Positions 37,468 to 48,490 of a stretch of DNA of 64,000 nt are shown in pieces. Each line of letters starts with the position of its first letter. Position 1 is the stretch's first letter. The stretch comes from Eutrigla gurnardus (lineage: Eukaryota > Chordata > Actinopteri > Perciformes > Triglidae), in NCBI GenBank assembly GCA_963514095.1, contig OY741276.1, positions 20,447,695 to 20,511,694 on the forward strand, read 5' to 3'. The notes below the pieces were generated by a model. The model saw nothing but the letters and a program-made list of their open reading frames with translations. It was not told where the DNA came from and did not search any database. The position numbers were made by a program, and so were the translations under genes.

Positions 37468-37598
37468 GCAGCTTCACTTCTACTGGAAACAGAAGCACTG
37501 ATGTGAACCTGAACACTGAACTCATACCTAGCATGAATGTTTACTCCAGTGTTACGGTTGACTTCGGTGCTGACGTTTCCAGTAGAAGTGAATATCGC
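37468..37598. repeat. long imperfect hairpin
   Basis: TTCACTTCTACTGGAAAC (37473-37490) and its perfect inverse (37575-37592) form the base of a hairpin. The complementarity continues inward for about 25 more bases with mismatches, leaving a loop of about 20 bases. Both strands therefore encode similar short peptides (FTSTGN). A second small palindrome, TGTCCG...CGGACA, lies at 37634-37667. It may be the core of a very short MITE. Confidence 0.75.
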
Positions 37599-38028
37599 TG
37601 CTTCCTGCTCGCTCCCGTTCGCGTCGTCACTTCTTGTCCGCATATTTTCTGGGGAAAAATACGGACATCCATGCCGAACACCACAGCTAAATAACTTGTT
37701 AACTCAGTGACCAGCCTCCCCAACACCTGTAATTGGCCAGCTAGTTGCCTTGGTTCGTTGGTGGGATTGGTTGAATTGTATGATCGACAAACCGAGATAG
37801 GAATAGTAGAGCGTTGGCCACTCCGAGGTAAAAAACAAAACCCAAATCATTTAAACAGCTTCCAGCCCAGGGCGGGCACGGCTGACTCTGTGAGTGGTTA
37901 TAATATAATAAGATTTATTAAAATCAGTAATAATGATCACAATCAATAACACTGCAATTAACAAAGCCTTATTACTTAACTACCTAACACACAAAGCTAA
38001 GCTAAACAAAGGAAGAGGCACGCGTGGA

Positions 38029-38032
<4 letters not shown>

Positions 38033-38104
<72 letters not shown>
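38033..38104. repeat. (GT)n-(GA)n compound microsatellite
   Basis: About 29 GT units are followed by seven GA units. It creates a spurious Val-Cys-Val-Cys stretch. Confidence 0.97.
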
Positions 38105-38345
38105 TGGCCAGGCGTGACCACCAGATGGAGCTATTCATCACAGCGTTCAGGGGCGGAGCCACTGACGTCAGATGGAGTAGCGAGAGAGAGAGAGAGAGAG
38201 AGATATGGCCGGGCGCGACCACCAGATGGAGCTATTCCTCACAGCGTTCAGGGGCGCAGCCACTGACGTCGGATAGAATAGTGAGAGAGGGAGAGATGGC
38301 CGGTACAGCCACCAGATGGAGCTATGTCCTTAGCGTCCGGAGACG
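38090..38345. repeat. minisatellite, three ~91-101-bp units
   Basis: Three tandem units start at ATGGCC (38104, 38205 and 38296). Each has a GA tract, then a CACCAGATGGAGCTAT core. The first two also share ACAGCGTTCAGGGGCG and CCACTGACGT (a CRE-like TGACGTCA at 38163), and the third is diverged. They lie within the LTR-like block, so they may be enhancer-type repeats, which is inference. Confidence 0.85.
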
Positions 38346-39529
38346 GAAACAGCTGGCGGAGGATACTTGTGGGGGCGGTGTATGTGTGCGTGTTAGCGGG
38401 ACACAAACAAAGAGAGGGGGAGAATGCGCACGCAATATTCGAGGCTCAGGAGGCATGTTTCTATCACACGGGCGCTCGTGAATGAACTGGCGTTCGTTCA
38501 GCGGGACCCTGGTCCTTTAACTGATAGAAGATGCTTACTGAGCTCGCGAATATGGCTGAGGTTAGTCAAAAACACCGTTACAGAAATCAACCCAGCGGCG
38601 TGGGTACACAATCAGCCTTCGAATACAACAATACAGAAAGCCATGGACTCGGCGGTCCGTGATCAAAACTTAAAAAACGTTAACAAGAATTACAAGCATG
38701 TCCTACACTATCGAATCTCTGCTTCTGCCCAGACAAATAGCCTCTTACTTTGCATCGATGTGAGGTGTGTCGATGTGAGGTTTCCGTCCAGTGCGGTGAT
38801 GGCATTTCTCGCTGCCGGCGACGGCTGAATCCGAGCGAGTTTGGGGCGTATAAGTTATCCTCCACGCGGATCAATTTAGTTGAATAAAAACAGTTAGTGT
38901 TTTCTCCCTTCTGCAGGCAACAATAAAATTGCGGGGCTCTGCGATTTAGTCAGCTGACTTCAGACAAGAACAGGTCGTAGAAGTTATCCGTTCTGCTGGC
39001 AGCTGGGACGAAGAAAGTGTTTTTCTTCCTTCCGCGGAGTAAACAGGAGAGTCGCGCGGTCGCGCGGTCGCGGCGGTCTCCTCACGATCCAAAATGATAA
39101 AAAAAAAGAAAAATAAAGCGAGTAAAGAAAAAGAGAGGGAAAACAGTCTGTTGCTCGTCCAGCGAGTTTGGGGGGAAAGACTGCAGCCTAGGACAAAGGA
39201 AAATGCTGCAGACGTAAAAGTTCACCTCCTGTTGTAACGTGTGTCACGGTGGAGAGAGGAAGTCCTTAAGGCAGCGTCGGTTTATATAGCTCACGGCTGC
39301 TCCCGGGGACCCCCTGGGGTACCTGTGGTTGTCAGCCAATAGGGCACCAGTTGTGTGACGTTGCACTTCGCACCTAGGTGCGAGGTGAAGCCAAAATGGC
39401 CATTGTAGTTTTTTATCTCCTTTGTTCCTTTGTTCTGACCGCATGTGAAGGCTTTTGTAGGCCGCATTGTGTAGTCCTAATGGTGAGGTCCCAACACCGC
39501 CCATGCCGCCGGGACTGACAACATCACAC

Positions 39530-40770
39530 TGAATATGACGTTTTTTTGGGGGGCAAAAAGTATGTTAAGTAACACAAAGGACATAGTCTTAACAATGTCT
39601 GTTTTTATACACAATGGAAGAAAGGATCAAATATCGATATTTGTCAAGGTTTCGTATCAGAGTTAGAAATTCTGAGATATAGATATTCTGACAACGGGAC
39701 ATCCAACTGAATTACACGTTTTGGGGAAAAGCAAAAATAATGTTTTTCTAAAACTATCCAGCCATTTTTCTTCTCCACACAATGCAGCAAAAAAAAGCAA
39801 TCCTAACAAATGAATGCCTTTGCTCTTATCGTTTATATGAACAGGTGCACTGGTAAGTGCTGAAATAATTGTGCTGCCAGACAAAAGTAAAAAGATTCCT
39901 GGGCTGCAATTCAAATGTTTCTCTTCTCCCTGGCATCTGCAGCTCCCTCTTATAAAGAATGACCACATATTCATTCTCTTTTACTGTTCAAAAGGTGATA
40001 GTGTTCTCATGCATATCCCATCATTACATACACTTAAATTACATCCATGAGCAAATAATTTAATATCGGTCAGATATCACGGTGAAAGAACAGAGAGCAA
40101 AACAGGGACAACAATCATGTCTCCTTCTGGCTCCTGTAGAGCAGACATGCATATATGTTCATGACTCAGGCAGGTGAAGAGCCGGTCAGGGGGGTGAGGG
40201 GAGGAGGAGACTCCCATCTTGCCAGATTAAATCACGCGTCTCTATCAGGGTTTATAAACCGTAGGTTTGGGCGGGTGGAGTCTGCGTAGATCTGTTCCCC
40301 CTCCCCCCTGGCCCTGAGGATAGAGAATAACCTTCATCCATGGTGATTGGGCGGCAGGACGCGGCACCTTACGCAGAGCCCCCAAAGAAAAGCGTAGGGT
40401 CACCTCGTGAGCTGTCATCAGGGCGGACGGCGGCCATGTGGTGAGGCTCAACCACAATTCACAGACCTTTGGCACAAAAAATATTTTTGTCCCTGTAAGG
40501 TTACATTAACAGCTGCTTTTTAATGTATGTATTTATTCTTAATTAACACTTAAATATTACAGCATACTTGCAGGTAATGGTATGAGAATATCTAACAGTC
40601 CAATTAATGAGGTATTGGATAGTGTTGTTTGTGACTTTTATACACAGATGCTACTCAGCATGGCCATAAAGTGCTCTGAAAGATAACCCCAGTACCTCTT
40701 GGCTGAGTCCTTTAGCTATAAATACAGTTGGCAGTTAAGAAAAGATGCTAGGTGAGGCCACACGTCTGTG
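39530..40770. other. gene-free stretch
   Basis: No gene is recognised. About 40080-40480 is non-repetitive and moderately GC-rich. A short minus-strand frame there (MAAVRPDDSSRG) lacks splice support. Confidence 0.4.
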
Positions 40771-40772
40771 CA

Positions 40773-40935
40773 AGGCAAGGCAATTTTATTTATATAGCCC
40801 CTTTCAACAACAAGGCAATTCAAAGTGCACAAAACATTAAAAGCATTGGAAAGACGCACATAAAAAATATAAAAACAAAAACAAACATTCAAACAAGTAG
40901 TAGTAGTAGATAGTGAGACTTGCTGCCCCCGAGGG
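40773..40935 (-). mobile_element. 3' tail fragment of an L2-type LINE
   Basis: GCAAGGCAAGGCAATTTTAT, then TTATATAGCCCCTTTC and CAAGGCAATTCAAAGTGC, is the complement of an L2 3' end. It matches the tail of the intact LINE at 45265-45345, with the same short CAAGG terminal repeat instead of poly-A. It is severely 5'-truncated and on the minus strand. Confidence 0.75.
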
Positions 40936-40970
40936 ACCTGCTGTGATCCCGGCCCAGGCTCTGTCACTCT

Positions 40971-41012
40971 CTTCCACTGTACCTCCAGTGTGTACTGGAG
41001 GTACAGTGGAAG
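40971..41012. repeat. perfect 19-bp hairpin with GTGT loop
   Basis: CTTCCACTGTACCTCCAGT (40971-40989) is followed by GTGT and then its exact inverse (40994-41012). Palindromes this perfect and compact are usually recent snap-back products. It is too short for a normal pre-miRNA. Confidence 0.95.
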
Positions 41013-42232
41013 GCTTTTGACTTTTCTGAGGAATAGTTTAATTGAGCAACATTAGTTAGCAAAGTTACAGAGCAACATTCATTTGGGTCAACATTCTCTC
41101 TTTTAGCTCTCATACACAACACAGGTCAGGCCAGTGTGTGACCGTGAGTACGAAATGAGAATTATTATCAAGCCGGTATGAATTTTTCAACACCAGCTGT
41201 CGGTCTGCCATTTGGTGCTGAGCAGGTTGAGCTTTTGCACTAAAAACAGCTGTGGCTCAAGAATAAGGGGGGCTGTGTTGCTGCAAATGTCCGTATTCTT
41301 TCATATCATGTAGTCCGACAGCCCATTCAAATATACAGTCAGCAATTCTGTTTGTTTGTTGGCTTTTGGAAGCATGTTTTTGTCACATCCGTGCAAACCC
41401 CCTCTCAAAGAGTCTGCAACACCCCGCAGACGCTGTGCAATCATTCACACGCTGCCGATAATCCTCGGGAATTCACGTCAATGAGATAAAATGAAAACGC
41501 TCACGCCATAAAAAGACGCCGAGGAGGCTTTTGAAACAAACAAACTGAACGAGCTTGAGCTGTGAATAAATAATCCTCGTTCTGCAGCATGCAAGTCCAT
41601 TTAATTGCATTACTTATCAACTTGTCAGAAGAAATCCATAGCTGGACGGCAGAGGATTGGCCCACAACAAACACGCTCTCTTATGGGCCTCGGTTTCATA
41701 GCGGCTGCGTTTGGGAGGTGTTCGTCGGATTGAAAATGACTCGTGCATGTAGAGTAGAATGTGTTGATGGAAGATGAAGAGGGAGACAGAAGAGTGGCAG
41801 TGATGGTGAGAACGCACAGATGTAGTAAAATGCATTCAAGGTACATGAGAGGGAGGCGGGGACGGGGAGAAACAAGAAATACCTCCAGGCGATGCCTTTT
41901 TCAAGTCACTCCTTCTGGCGTTCGGAGTCGACCCTGTTCAGCATCTTTATAAACAGCAAAATCAATGAGGCTGCTGCTCTGACCCCAGGGCTGGACGAGT
42001 CCATCACTGATGAAACACGTTGGTCAGGGAGGGCATTGCTCCACAGTTTTCAGAGGGGATGTGTTTGAGTTAAGGGTTACACGGTATACTGATGGCAGAG
42101 AGGTACTGCAATAACCAGCCGTTAAAAGTGGTACAATGCAACATTTTATTAATACCGATGTACTTTAATATCAGGGCTGGAGGCTGATTCCTATGAGTTG
42201 GGTGGATATGCGACAGCAGGGCAGTCGCATGT

Positions 42233-42264
<32 letters not shown>

Positions 42265-42569
42265 TTGTGTGCGCGCCAACTAGAAGCATGAAGTCAACAA
42301 ATGAGGTTAAAAGGAAGATTAAAGCAGGTCATGAAGCACTCACAGGGCCGTACAGTCCTGCTCTGAGCTGGTCTTTGTATCAGTATCAGCAGAAGTCTGT
42401 TAAAAAAAATAAAGAAAATAACGATGCGCTGTAACGTTGCTCTAGTAAATATTTCAATTTTTGAAAAAAATTCTCATTTGTACCGCCCAGCACAAATTTG
42501 CATCTACTTGTGTCTTTGCATTGACTTTCTATGCAAAACATTTGCAGAGCATTTGGTGTGAATGCATTC
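41013..42569. other. gene-free stretch
   Basis: No gene. About 41390-41640 is a non-repetitive block with GATAATCC and TTTAATTGC motifs, possibly conserved noncoding DNA. The GT tract is listed separately. Confidence 0.4.
42231..42272. repeat. (GT)n microsatellite
   Basis: An interrupted GT tract with two TTT breaks. Confidence 0.95.
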
Positions 42570-42573
42570 TTAA

Positions 42574-43283
42574 GGCAGGAACACACCGGCCAAACCGTTG
42601 GACGTCTGAAGCGTTTGGAGAGGCTCGGACGAGGTCGGGACCACATATGTTTGGTGTGTACAGCTGCGTCGGAAGCTTTCGGAGCCGCGCGGACGTTGTC
42701 TGATCAGACTGAGCATACGAAGTCTGAGGAGGTGGGCTGTTGGACGTCTGAGCCATTGGATACTCTGATTGGCGGTGTGCTAGCGAATCAGAGTATCCAA
42801 TGGCGGTGTGTGGGCGGGGCGGAAGTGACGATGGTAAACAACAAACCACATAAATTACTCGTTCCCTACTGAGACGACGTCTTTGTAAAATAATGAGCCC
42901 GAGAGCACACAACGCGAGTGTCACCCTAGCCAGAGTCATCTTTCCAGAAATGCCAAGTATTTAGTCCACAAAGGTCTTCTCGAGTCGAACGAATACTGAA
43001 CCAAGACTGTGTGTGCATTGTTTTTATCTGTACTCCGTTCCGTCATTTCCTGTTTTCCTGTTTTGGAGTACTGGCACGAGACTAGCGCCACCCGCTGTTA
43101 AGGAGGCTTATTGCATCTCGCGCAAGCAGCGCGCAGAACGTACACGCTGCTGTGTTGTCGGAAGCACGTCGAAGCGGTGTGTACAACGCAACTTTTCTGC
43201 CGAACGGGTCAGACGAGAGGCAACAGAGTGGGCGGAGAGTGGTCGGATAAGGCAGTTGGACGTCTGGGCGGTGTGTGGGGGCC
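42574..43283. mobile_element. TTAA-flanked nonautonomous DNA element
   Basis: TTAA occurs on both sides (42570-42573 and 43284-43287). The left end GGCAGGAACACACCGGCC, and then GTTGGACGTCTG, is mirrored by the right end, which reads GGCCCCCACACACCGCCCAG, then ACGTCCAACTG, when inverted. The TSD fits piggyBac or Kolobok superfamilies, and the termini alone do not decide. The 710-bp interior holds a perfect 18-bp stem (42753-42770 with 42786-42803) and no transposase. A 113-codon frame on the plus strand is chance. Confidence 0.8.
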
Positions 43284-43289
43284 TTAAGG

Positions 43290-44645
43290 GTCTAAGCCCC
43301 TGTTTGAGTTAAATGCTAACATCAGCACTTATTCAACCAATTATAAGGTGCAATTGTGCATTTTTTGTGGACTCACTGATGCTGCTGAAGAGCAGTGCAC
43401 CGCCTGGTGCAGCTATAATTTAGTATTTAAAGCTATTTTACGACATATTCGGGTTATACATTACACAAACACCAATCGGTAATAGCCTGTAGATGCACAT
43501 CACAGTGGGACACAAGCTTGTAAACAGTGAATAGGACTAGAAGTCAAAGACAGCAGTGGGAGCGCGGCGTGTATGTTTGTGTGTTGTGCCCGAGATGACA
43601 CCTGACAGCACAAGGTAAATGTAGCTCCCTGACGAGCATGACAACCTTCGTCTAGAGGACAGCCAACAGCAGAGGTACAAAAGCAAAACAGAACCCGGCA
43701 CATAAACACAATCTGAAGGCCTCAGCTTTGTTCTGCCATTCTCACGCTCCCCACAATACTCCTCCTACTTTCACAACTTCCCTCCTTGACATATAACGAG
43801 AACCACTCCCAATGATCGGACGGAAATCTGGGATTTATTTCTGCTTACGTGTCTAGAAAATAGACTCTTATGCAAGTGCTCCAGATTTAAAGTGCTCAGA
43901 GGGGCCGAGAGTCCGTATTGTGCCACTTCTGTGCACCGAAGGGAGGGAAAAAACAAAAGAAAAGGGGAAGATGATGATGACTTGACTGAAGCCACTCTAA
44001 TTGATGGTTCCCTTGGCCTGAAGCGCGCGTGTGTGTGTGTGTGTGTGTCCGTCATTCAAGCGCACGCTCATTCTGTGCCGACCAAATCATTGTAATGGAG
44101 CTCTTACTCCAGGAGAACTCAATGGGTGAGGACACTCACTGAAGATGGCCCCAGAAGAAAAATCATTTGAAGGCAAATCGCTTTTATGTGAGGTTCCTCA
44201 TTGAAATGCATTGACAATGTGGGCTTTTTGTTCCCCTCCATTCAAATAGCATAACATGCTCGACTTCGCTAATGGCATGACTGCTTGCAAAAAAGAATGA
44301 TGTGTTCATCACGTTATCTTGGGGGAAAATCGGATTTGGGAGCCCAAAAGGTGTTCTCCAGCAGAGTGTTGTATTTCTGCTAAATAATACTTGGTTTTAG
44401 AAATGATGATGATGATGGTAGAATTTTTTTTTTGTTATCTTGTTTCAAGCAGCACTTACAAGAGGTATTCCTTTGTTTGCAACACAGAAGATTGCGAGTA
44501 TTAAAGGCGATGATTTGGCACGTTCTTCATCAGCACTGAATAAAGACATTTCTTTTTTATGTATTGACTGCTGTCAATCATATACTAATATAATTTGATA
44601 TGTGATCCTTGAGCATTTAATATGTTGTCTAAGAAAACAAAGAGA
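43290..44645. other. gene-free stretch
   Basis: No gene. A short GT run is at 44026-44048. About 44100-44300 is non-repetitive and might be conserved noncoding DNA. Confidence 0.4.
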
Positions 44646-45490
44646 CCATGGGCCCTAGTTTCGTGGCGCAGCGCAGGGTGGCGGAGCCGGTGTAATGCAA
44701 GTTTCGACCCGCGCAGCCTTGCGCCCGGTCAGTTTGGCAGTTTGGTGGATCGCCTGCGCCAAGATGGGTGTGGCGGCGCAGCAGGGGGAGGCGTCACAGA
44801 TTCAGCTTGGCGTAGCGGAAGTTTCGTGGCAAAAAGCCTCGCCGAGACTGCGCTGAAAGCTCGCCAGCTCCAACCTGGTCTACTCTCGACGCAAGGCGCA
44901 AGGCGTAAATAAAGTCCATTCATTCAATGCGAATCACAGCTGGCGGAGTGGAAGTTTGGCGCAGTGCGCACACGTCACCGAGACCTCACAGGCAGGTTTC
45001 CACAGTTCCAGGCACATTTAAATGCAATACATAATCACAACAAACACTATTTAATGCAACTGATTGAATCAACACGTGAATTTATATCTATATAGATTGT
45101 CCCGTCACATCTGACGTCAGATCAAAGGCGGATGGCACGCGTAACGGAAACTCAGCCTCTCGGACCAAAACATCTCCCTCTCTCTCTCCTGTTTTTTATA
45201 ATATCAGCATTGTTATTATTATGATATGCACGCACAGCGCGTACTGAGCACTGAACCTCCCCTAGGCAAGGCAAGGCAAGGCAACTTTATTTGTATAGCA
45301 CATTTCATACACAAGGCAGACTCAAAGTGCTTCACATCATAAAACAAAGTGAGAAGAAAAAAAAAAAAAAAAAAAAAAAAAAATAGAAGAATTAAAAGAA
45401 AATAATAAAAATTTTAAAAATGCATTACAGAAAGAAAATAGAATAAAAACATATTTGCAATAATTAAAAACAGTGCAGACATTAAAAGAT

Positions 45491-48286
45491 TTAGCAGAAA
45501 GCTATGGTGAACATAACAGTTTTCAGTCTAGTTTTAAAAGTTGTCAGAGTTGGGGCAAGTCTTACATCTTCAGGAAGTTTATTCCAGCCATTTGTTGCAT
45601 AGTGACTAAATGATGCTCTCCCGTGATTGTTGTTTACTCTGGGAATCACTAACAGATTGGTCTCAGAAGATCTTAGTGGTCTAGAAGGCTTATGTAGTGG
45701 GAGCATATCAGTGATATACTTCGGTCCTAGACCATGTAGTGATTTATATGTGAGCAGGAGGATTTTGAAATCAATCCTCTGACATACAGGGAGCCAATGT
45801 AAGGATTTAAGAATTGGTGTAATGTGCTCACATTTTTTGGTCTTTGTAAGAACTCTAGCAGCAGCGTTCTGAACAAGCTGTAGCTGCCTGGCAGTTTTTT
45901 TCGGAAGACCTGCAAGGAGACCATTACAGTAGTCTAGCCTACTAGTAATAAAGGCATGTACAAGTTTTTCTAAGTCTTGAGCTGACATGAGCCCTCTAAG
46001 TCTTGCTACATTTTTTAGGTGATAGTAGGCTGATTTTGTTACTGATTTAACGTGACTGTCGAAATGTAAATCAGAATCCATAATAACCCCAAGATTTCTG
46101 GCTTTGTTTGAGGTTTTCAGGGACAGAGAGTGAAGGTGTTGAATTACTTTAAACCTTTCTTTTTTAGCACCAAAAACAATTATCTCAGTTTTGTCCTCAT
46201 TTAGTTGTAGGAAGTTTTGGCACATCCAGTCTTTGACTTGCTCAATGCACTGGCACAGAAGATCTATGGGGCGATAGTCGTTTGGTGATAGTGCTACATA
46301 GATTTGGGTGTCATCGGCATAGCAATGGTGGTCAATGTTATTATTTTGCATGATTTGTCCTAGTGGGAGCATGTAGATGTTGAATAAAGTTGGCCCCAAG
46401 ATTGAACCTTGGGGGACTCCACACGTTACATTGGTAGGTTCCGATACAAAGTCGCCAATGGAAACAAAATAGTTCCTATCTTGTAGATATGACTTGAACC
46501 AGTTTAAGACTGTGCCTGAGAGCCCCACCCAGTTTTCCAACCTGTCCAAGAGTATTGAGTGGTCGACAGTGTCAAATGCAGCACTGAGGTCTAATAGCAT
46601 TAATATTGAAGTTTTGCCAGAGTCTGTGTTAAGACGGATGTCATTTACAACTTTAATAAGGGCCGTCTCGGTGCTATGAAAAGGTCGAAATCCTGACTGG
46701 AAGTTGTTGTGGCAGCCAGTTGAAGCCAGGAAGTGATTTAGTTGTTGGAGGACAACTTTCTCAATTATTTTACTTATGAAGGGTAGATTTGAAATTGGTC
46801 TGTAGTTGTTGATAATAGAGGCATCTAGGCTCCGCTTTTTTAGAAGAGGTTTAATGACTGCAGTTTTGAAGGCCTTTGGGAAATTGCCTGATTGAATGGA
46901 GTTATTAACTATTTGCAATACGTCTATTGATAGGCAGTCAAAAACATTCTTAAAAAAGTTGGTAGGTAAAGCATCAAGGCAGCAGGTGGATGATTTTAGA
47001 TTTGTCACCGTTTCCACTAGAGTTTTAGAGTCTATGGCATTAAAGCTTGCCATCATTGCTGTGTTACTTTTGCCTGAACAGGGTGGTGATCCAACTTTTT
47101 TGTTTGAGATATTGATGGCGCGTCTGATGCCTTCAATTTTATTAGTATAAAAGAATGCAAACTCATTGCATTTCTGCGTGGAATGGAGTTTAGCTGGTAT
47201 TTGTGTTGGGGGGTTGGTCAGTCTGTCAACAGTTGCAAATAGGGTTTTCGCCTTATTAGTGTTGTTGTTTATGATATTGGAGAAGTATGTTTCTCTCGCA
47301 CTTTTTAAGACTAAATTGTAGGCCCGGAGGCTCTCTTTATAGATGTCATGGTGAATATGAAGTTTAGTACTCCGCCAGATTCGTTCAGCCTTCCTGCACT
47401 CTCTTCTCTGGGCTGTCACAACAGCAGCTTTTCCCCAGGGTGCCTTTTGCTTACCAGAAATTGTTTTAACCGTAGCAGGTGCAATGACATCTATGACATT
47501 CAGAATTTTGGAATTAAAGATGTTTACAAGATCATCAGCATGACATGGGTTTAGAGGTGGTAACGAGGAAATGGCATTTTTAAAGAGTACATTGGCATGT
47601 TCATTGATGTACCGCTTTTTGACCTTATTTGATTCTGTTTGTGTGTCAGGAATGAAAGAAATATTAAAGAAAACACAGAAGTGATCAGACAATGAAGGAT
47701 CAGTCACAAAAACATCAGAAACATTGAGACCTTTTGTGATAATCAGGTCCAGGGTGTGTCCCTTACAATGAGTAGCCTCTTTCACATGTTGAGAAAGGTC
47801 AAATGTGTCTAGAATATTAAAAAGTTCTTTTGCACCCTTGTCATTCACATCATCAATATGAAAATTAAAGTCACCGGTTATAACTAGGCAGTCAAAATCA
47901 GTGGAGATGCTAGACAATAATTCAGTAAAATCATCGAAAAAATTTGACGAATATTTAGGTGGCCTGTAAATAATTAACAGGAGAACTCTGGGAGAGCATT
48001 TCAACACAGCACAAAGATATTCGAATGATGGAAAAACACCAAGGGACATCTGTTTCCCCTGAAATGTATTTTTAAATATAGCAGCAACCCCTCCACCTCT
48101 TTTCCCAGATCTACAAACATCAATAAAATTATAGTTGGGGGGTGCTGTCTCGATCAGAATGCTTGCACTGTTATTTTGTTCTAGCCATGTTTCAGTTAAA
48201 AACATAAAATCAAGTTTAGAAGTGGTAATAAAATCATTGACTAAAAATGATTTGTTATTAAGAGACCTTACATTTAGCAGACCCAT
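45491..48286 (-). CDS. L2-type LINE ORF2: endonuclease-reverse transcriptase
   Basis: This 931-residue protein should nick target DNA and copy the LINE RNA by target-primed reverse transcription. The N-terminal apurinic-type endonuclease is complete by eye: N5, E32 in TETWL, YRPP at 107-110, GDFN at 138-141, THCKGHTLDLI at 172-182 and SDH at 200-202. The reverse transcriptase follows, with NYRPISNLP at 494-502, QSGFRPFHSTETAL at 530-543, LDLSAAFDTVDH at 565-576, GVPQGSILGP at 623-632 and the catalytic YADD at 656-659. The C-terminus has the L2-type segment HITPILKSLHWLPV. There are no frameshifts or stops. The ATG (48286) follows an in-frame stop in a tail reading KSTSKPVNNTIR. The length fits a complete L2/CR1 ORF2, so the copy is recent or was recently active. 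Confidence 0.93.
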   Translation of the reverse strand: MGLLNVRSLNNKSFLVNDFITTSKLDFMFLTETWLEQNNSASILIETAPPNYNFIDVCRSGKRGGGVAAIFKNTFQGKQMSLGVFPSFEYLCAVLKCSPRVLLLIIYRPPKYSSNFFDDFTELLSSISTDFDCLVITGDFNFHIDDVNDKGAKELFNILDTFDLSQHVKEATHCKGHTLDLIITKGLNVSDVFVTDPSLSDHFCVFFNISFIPDTQTESNKVKKRYINEHANVLFKNAISSLPPLNPCHADDLVNIFNSKILNVIDVIAPATVKTISGKQKAPWGKAAVVTAQRRECRKAERIWRSTKLHIHHDIYKESLRAYNLVLKSARETYFSNIINNNTNKAKTLFATVDRLTNPPTQIPAKLHSTQKCNEFAFFYTNKIEGIRRAINISNKKVGSPPCSGKSNTAMMASFNAIDSKTLVETVTNLKSSTCCLDALPTNFFKNVFDCLSIDVLQIVNNSIQSGNFPKAFKTAVIKPLLKKRSLDASIINNYRPISNLPFISKIIEKVVLQQLNHFLASTGCHNNFQSGFRPFHSTETALIKVVNDIRLNTDSGKTSILMLLDLSAAFDTVDHSILLDRLENWVGLSGTVLNWFKSYLQDRNYFVSIGDFVSEPTNVTCGVPQGSILGPTLFNIYMLPLGQIMQNNNIDHHCYADDTQIYVALSPNDYRPIDLLCQCIEQVKDWMCQNFLQLNEDKTEIIVFGAKKERFKVIQHLHSLSLKTSNKARNLGVIMDSDLHFDSHVKSVTKSAYYHLKNVARLRGLMSAQDLEKLVHAFITSRLDYCNGLLAGLPKKTARQLQLVQNAAARVLTKTKKCEHITPILKSLHWLPVCQRIDFKILLLTYKSLHGLGPKYITDMLPLHKPSRPLRSSETNLLVIPRVNNNHGRASFSHYATNGWNKLPEDVRLAPTLTTFKTRLKTVMFTIAFC

Positions 48287-48490
48287 CCTGATGGTGTTAT
48301 TGACAGGCTTTGAGGTTGACTTTTATTTTGAGAGAACAGGAATGAGATTGTTTAGGTTAGCAGTGTGTTCAAGTTTCCCAATGTTTACTCTCTTAGTAGT
48401 CACAACAGGAATGCAGAAGGTGCCATGTTTTGATGTAGGCGACCTTGGGTCCAGCTGATAATGCGGTCTACTGCTGAACCCTTTTCTGTC

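Larger units (their letters stand above)
37672..39520 (-). mobile_element. LTR-like block with TATA promoter, minus strand
   Basis: Read on the minus strand it starts TGTCAGTCCCGGCGG (39520), passes an inverted CCAAT box (CTATTGG, about 39335) and a TATA box (CTATATAAACC, about 39285), then a CpG-rich leader. An AATAAA signal lies near 37915, and the block could end TTCGGCA at 37672. That order is that of a long retroelement LTR. The pentamer ACATC directly follows the right end (39521-39525) and occurs two bases outside the left end (37665-37669), so the TSD is imperfect evidence. No gag, pol or env frames are present. It could instead be a stray cellular promoter plus 5' exon. Confidence 0.4.

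Noticed and set aside
38090..38345. CRISPR-like or regularly spaced repeat
   Set aside because: Only three diverged ~91-101-bp tandem units with no spacers; an ordinary minisatellite in a vertebrate genome.
37933..38481. 182-codon open frame
   Set aside because: Its middle is a translated GT/GA microsatellite and minisatellite; the frame is open only because those repeats lack stops.
40971..41012. microRNA precursor
   Set aside because: Total hairpin is 42 nt with a 4-nt loop and perfect stem, shorter than a usual pre-miRNA, and next to repeat debris.
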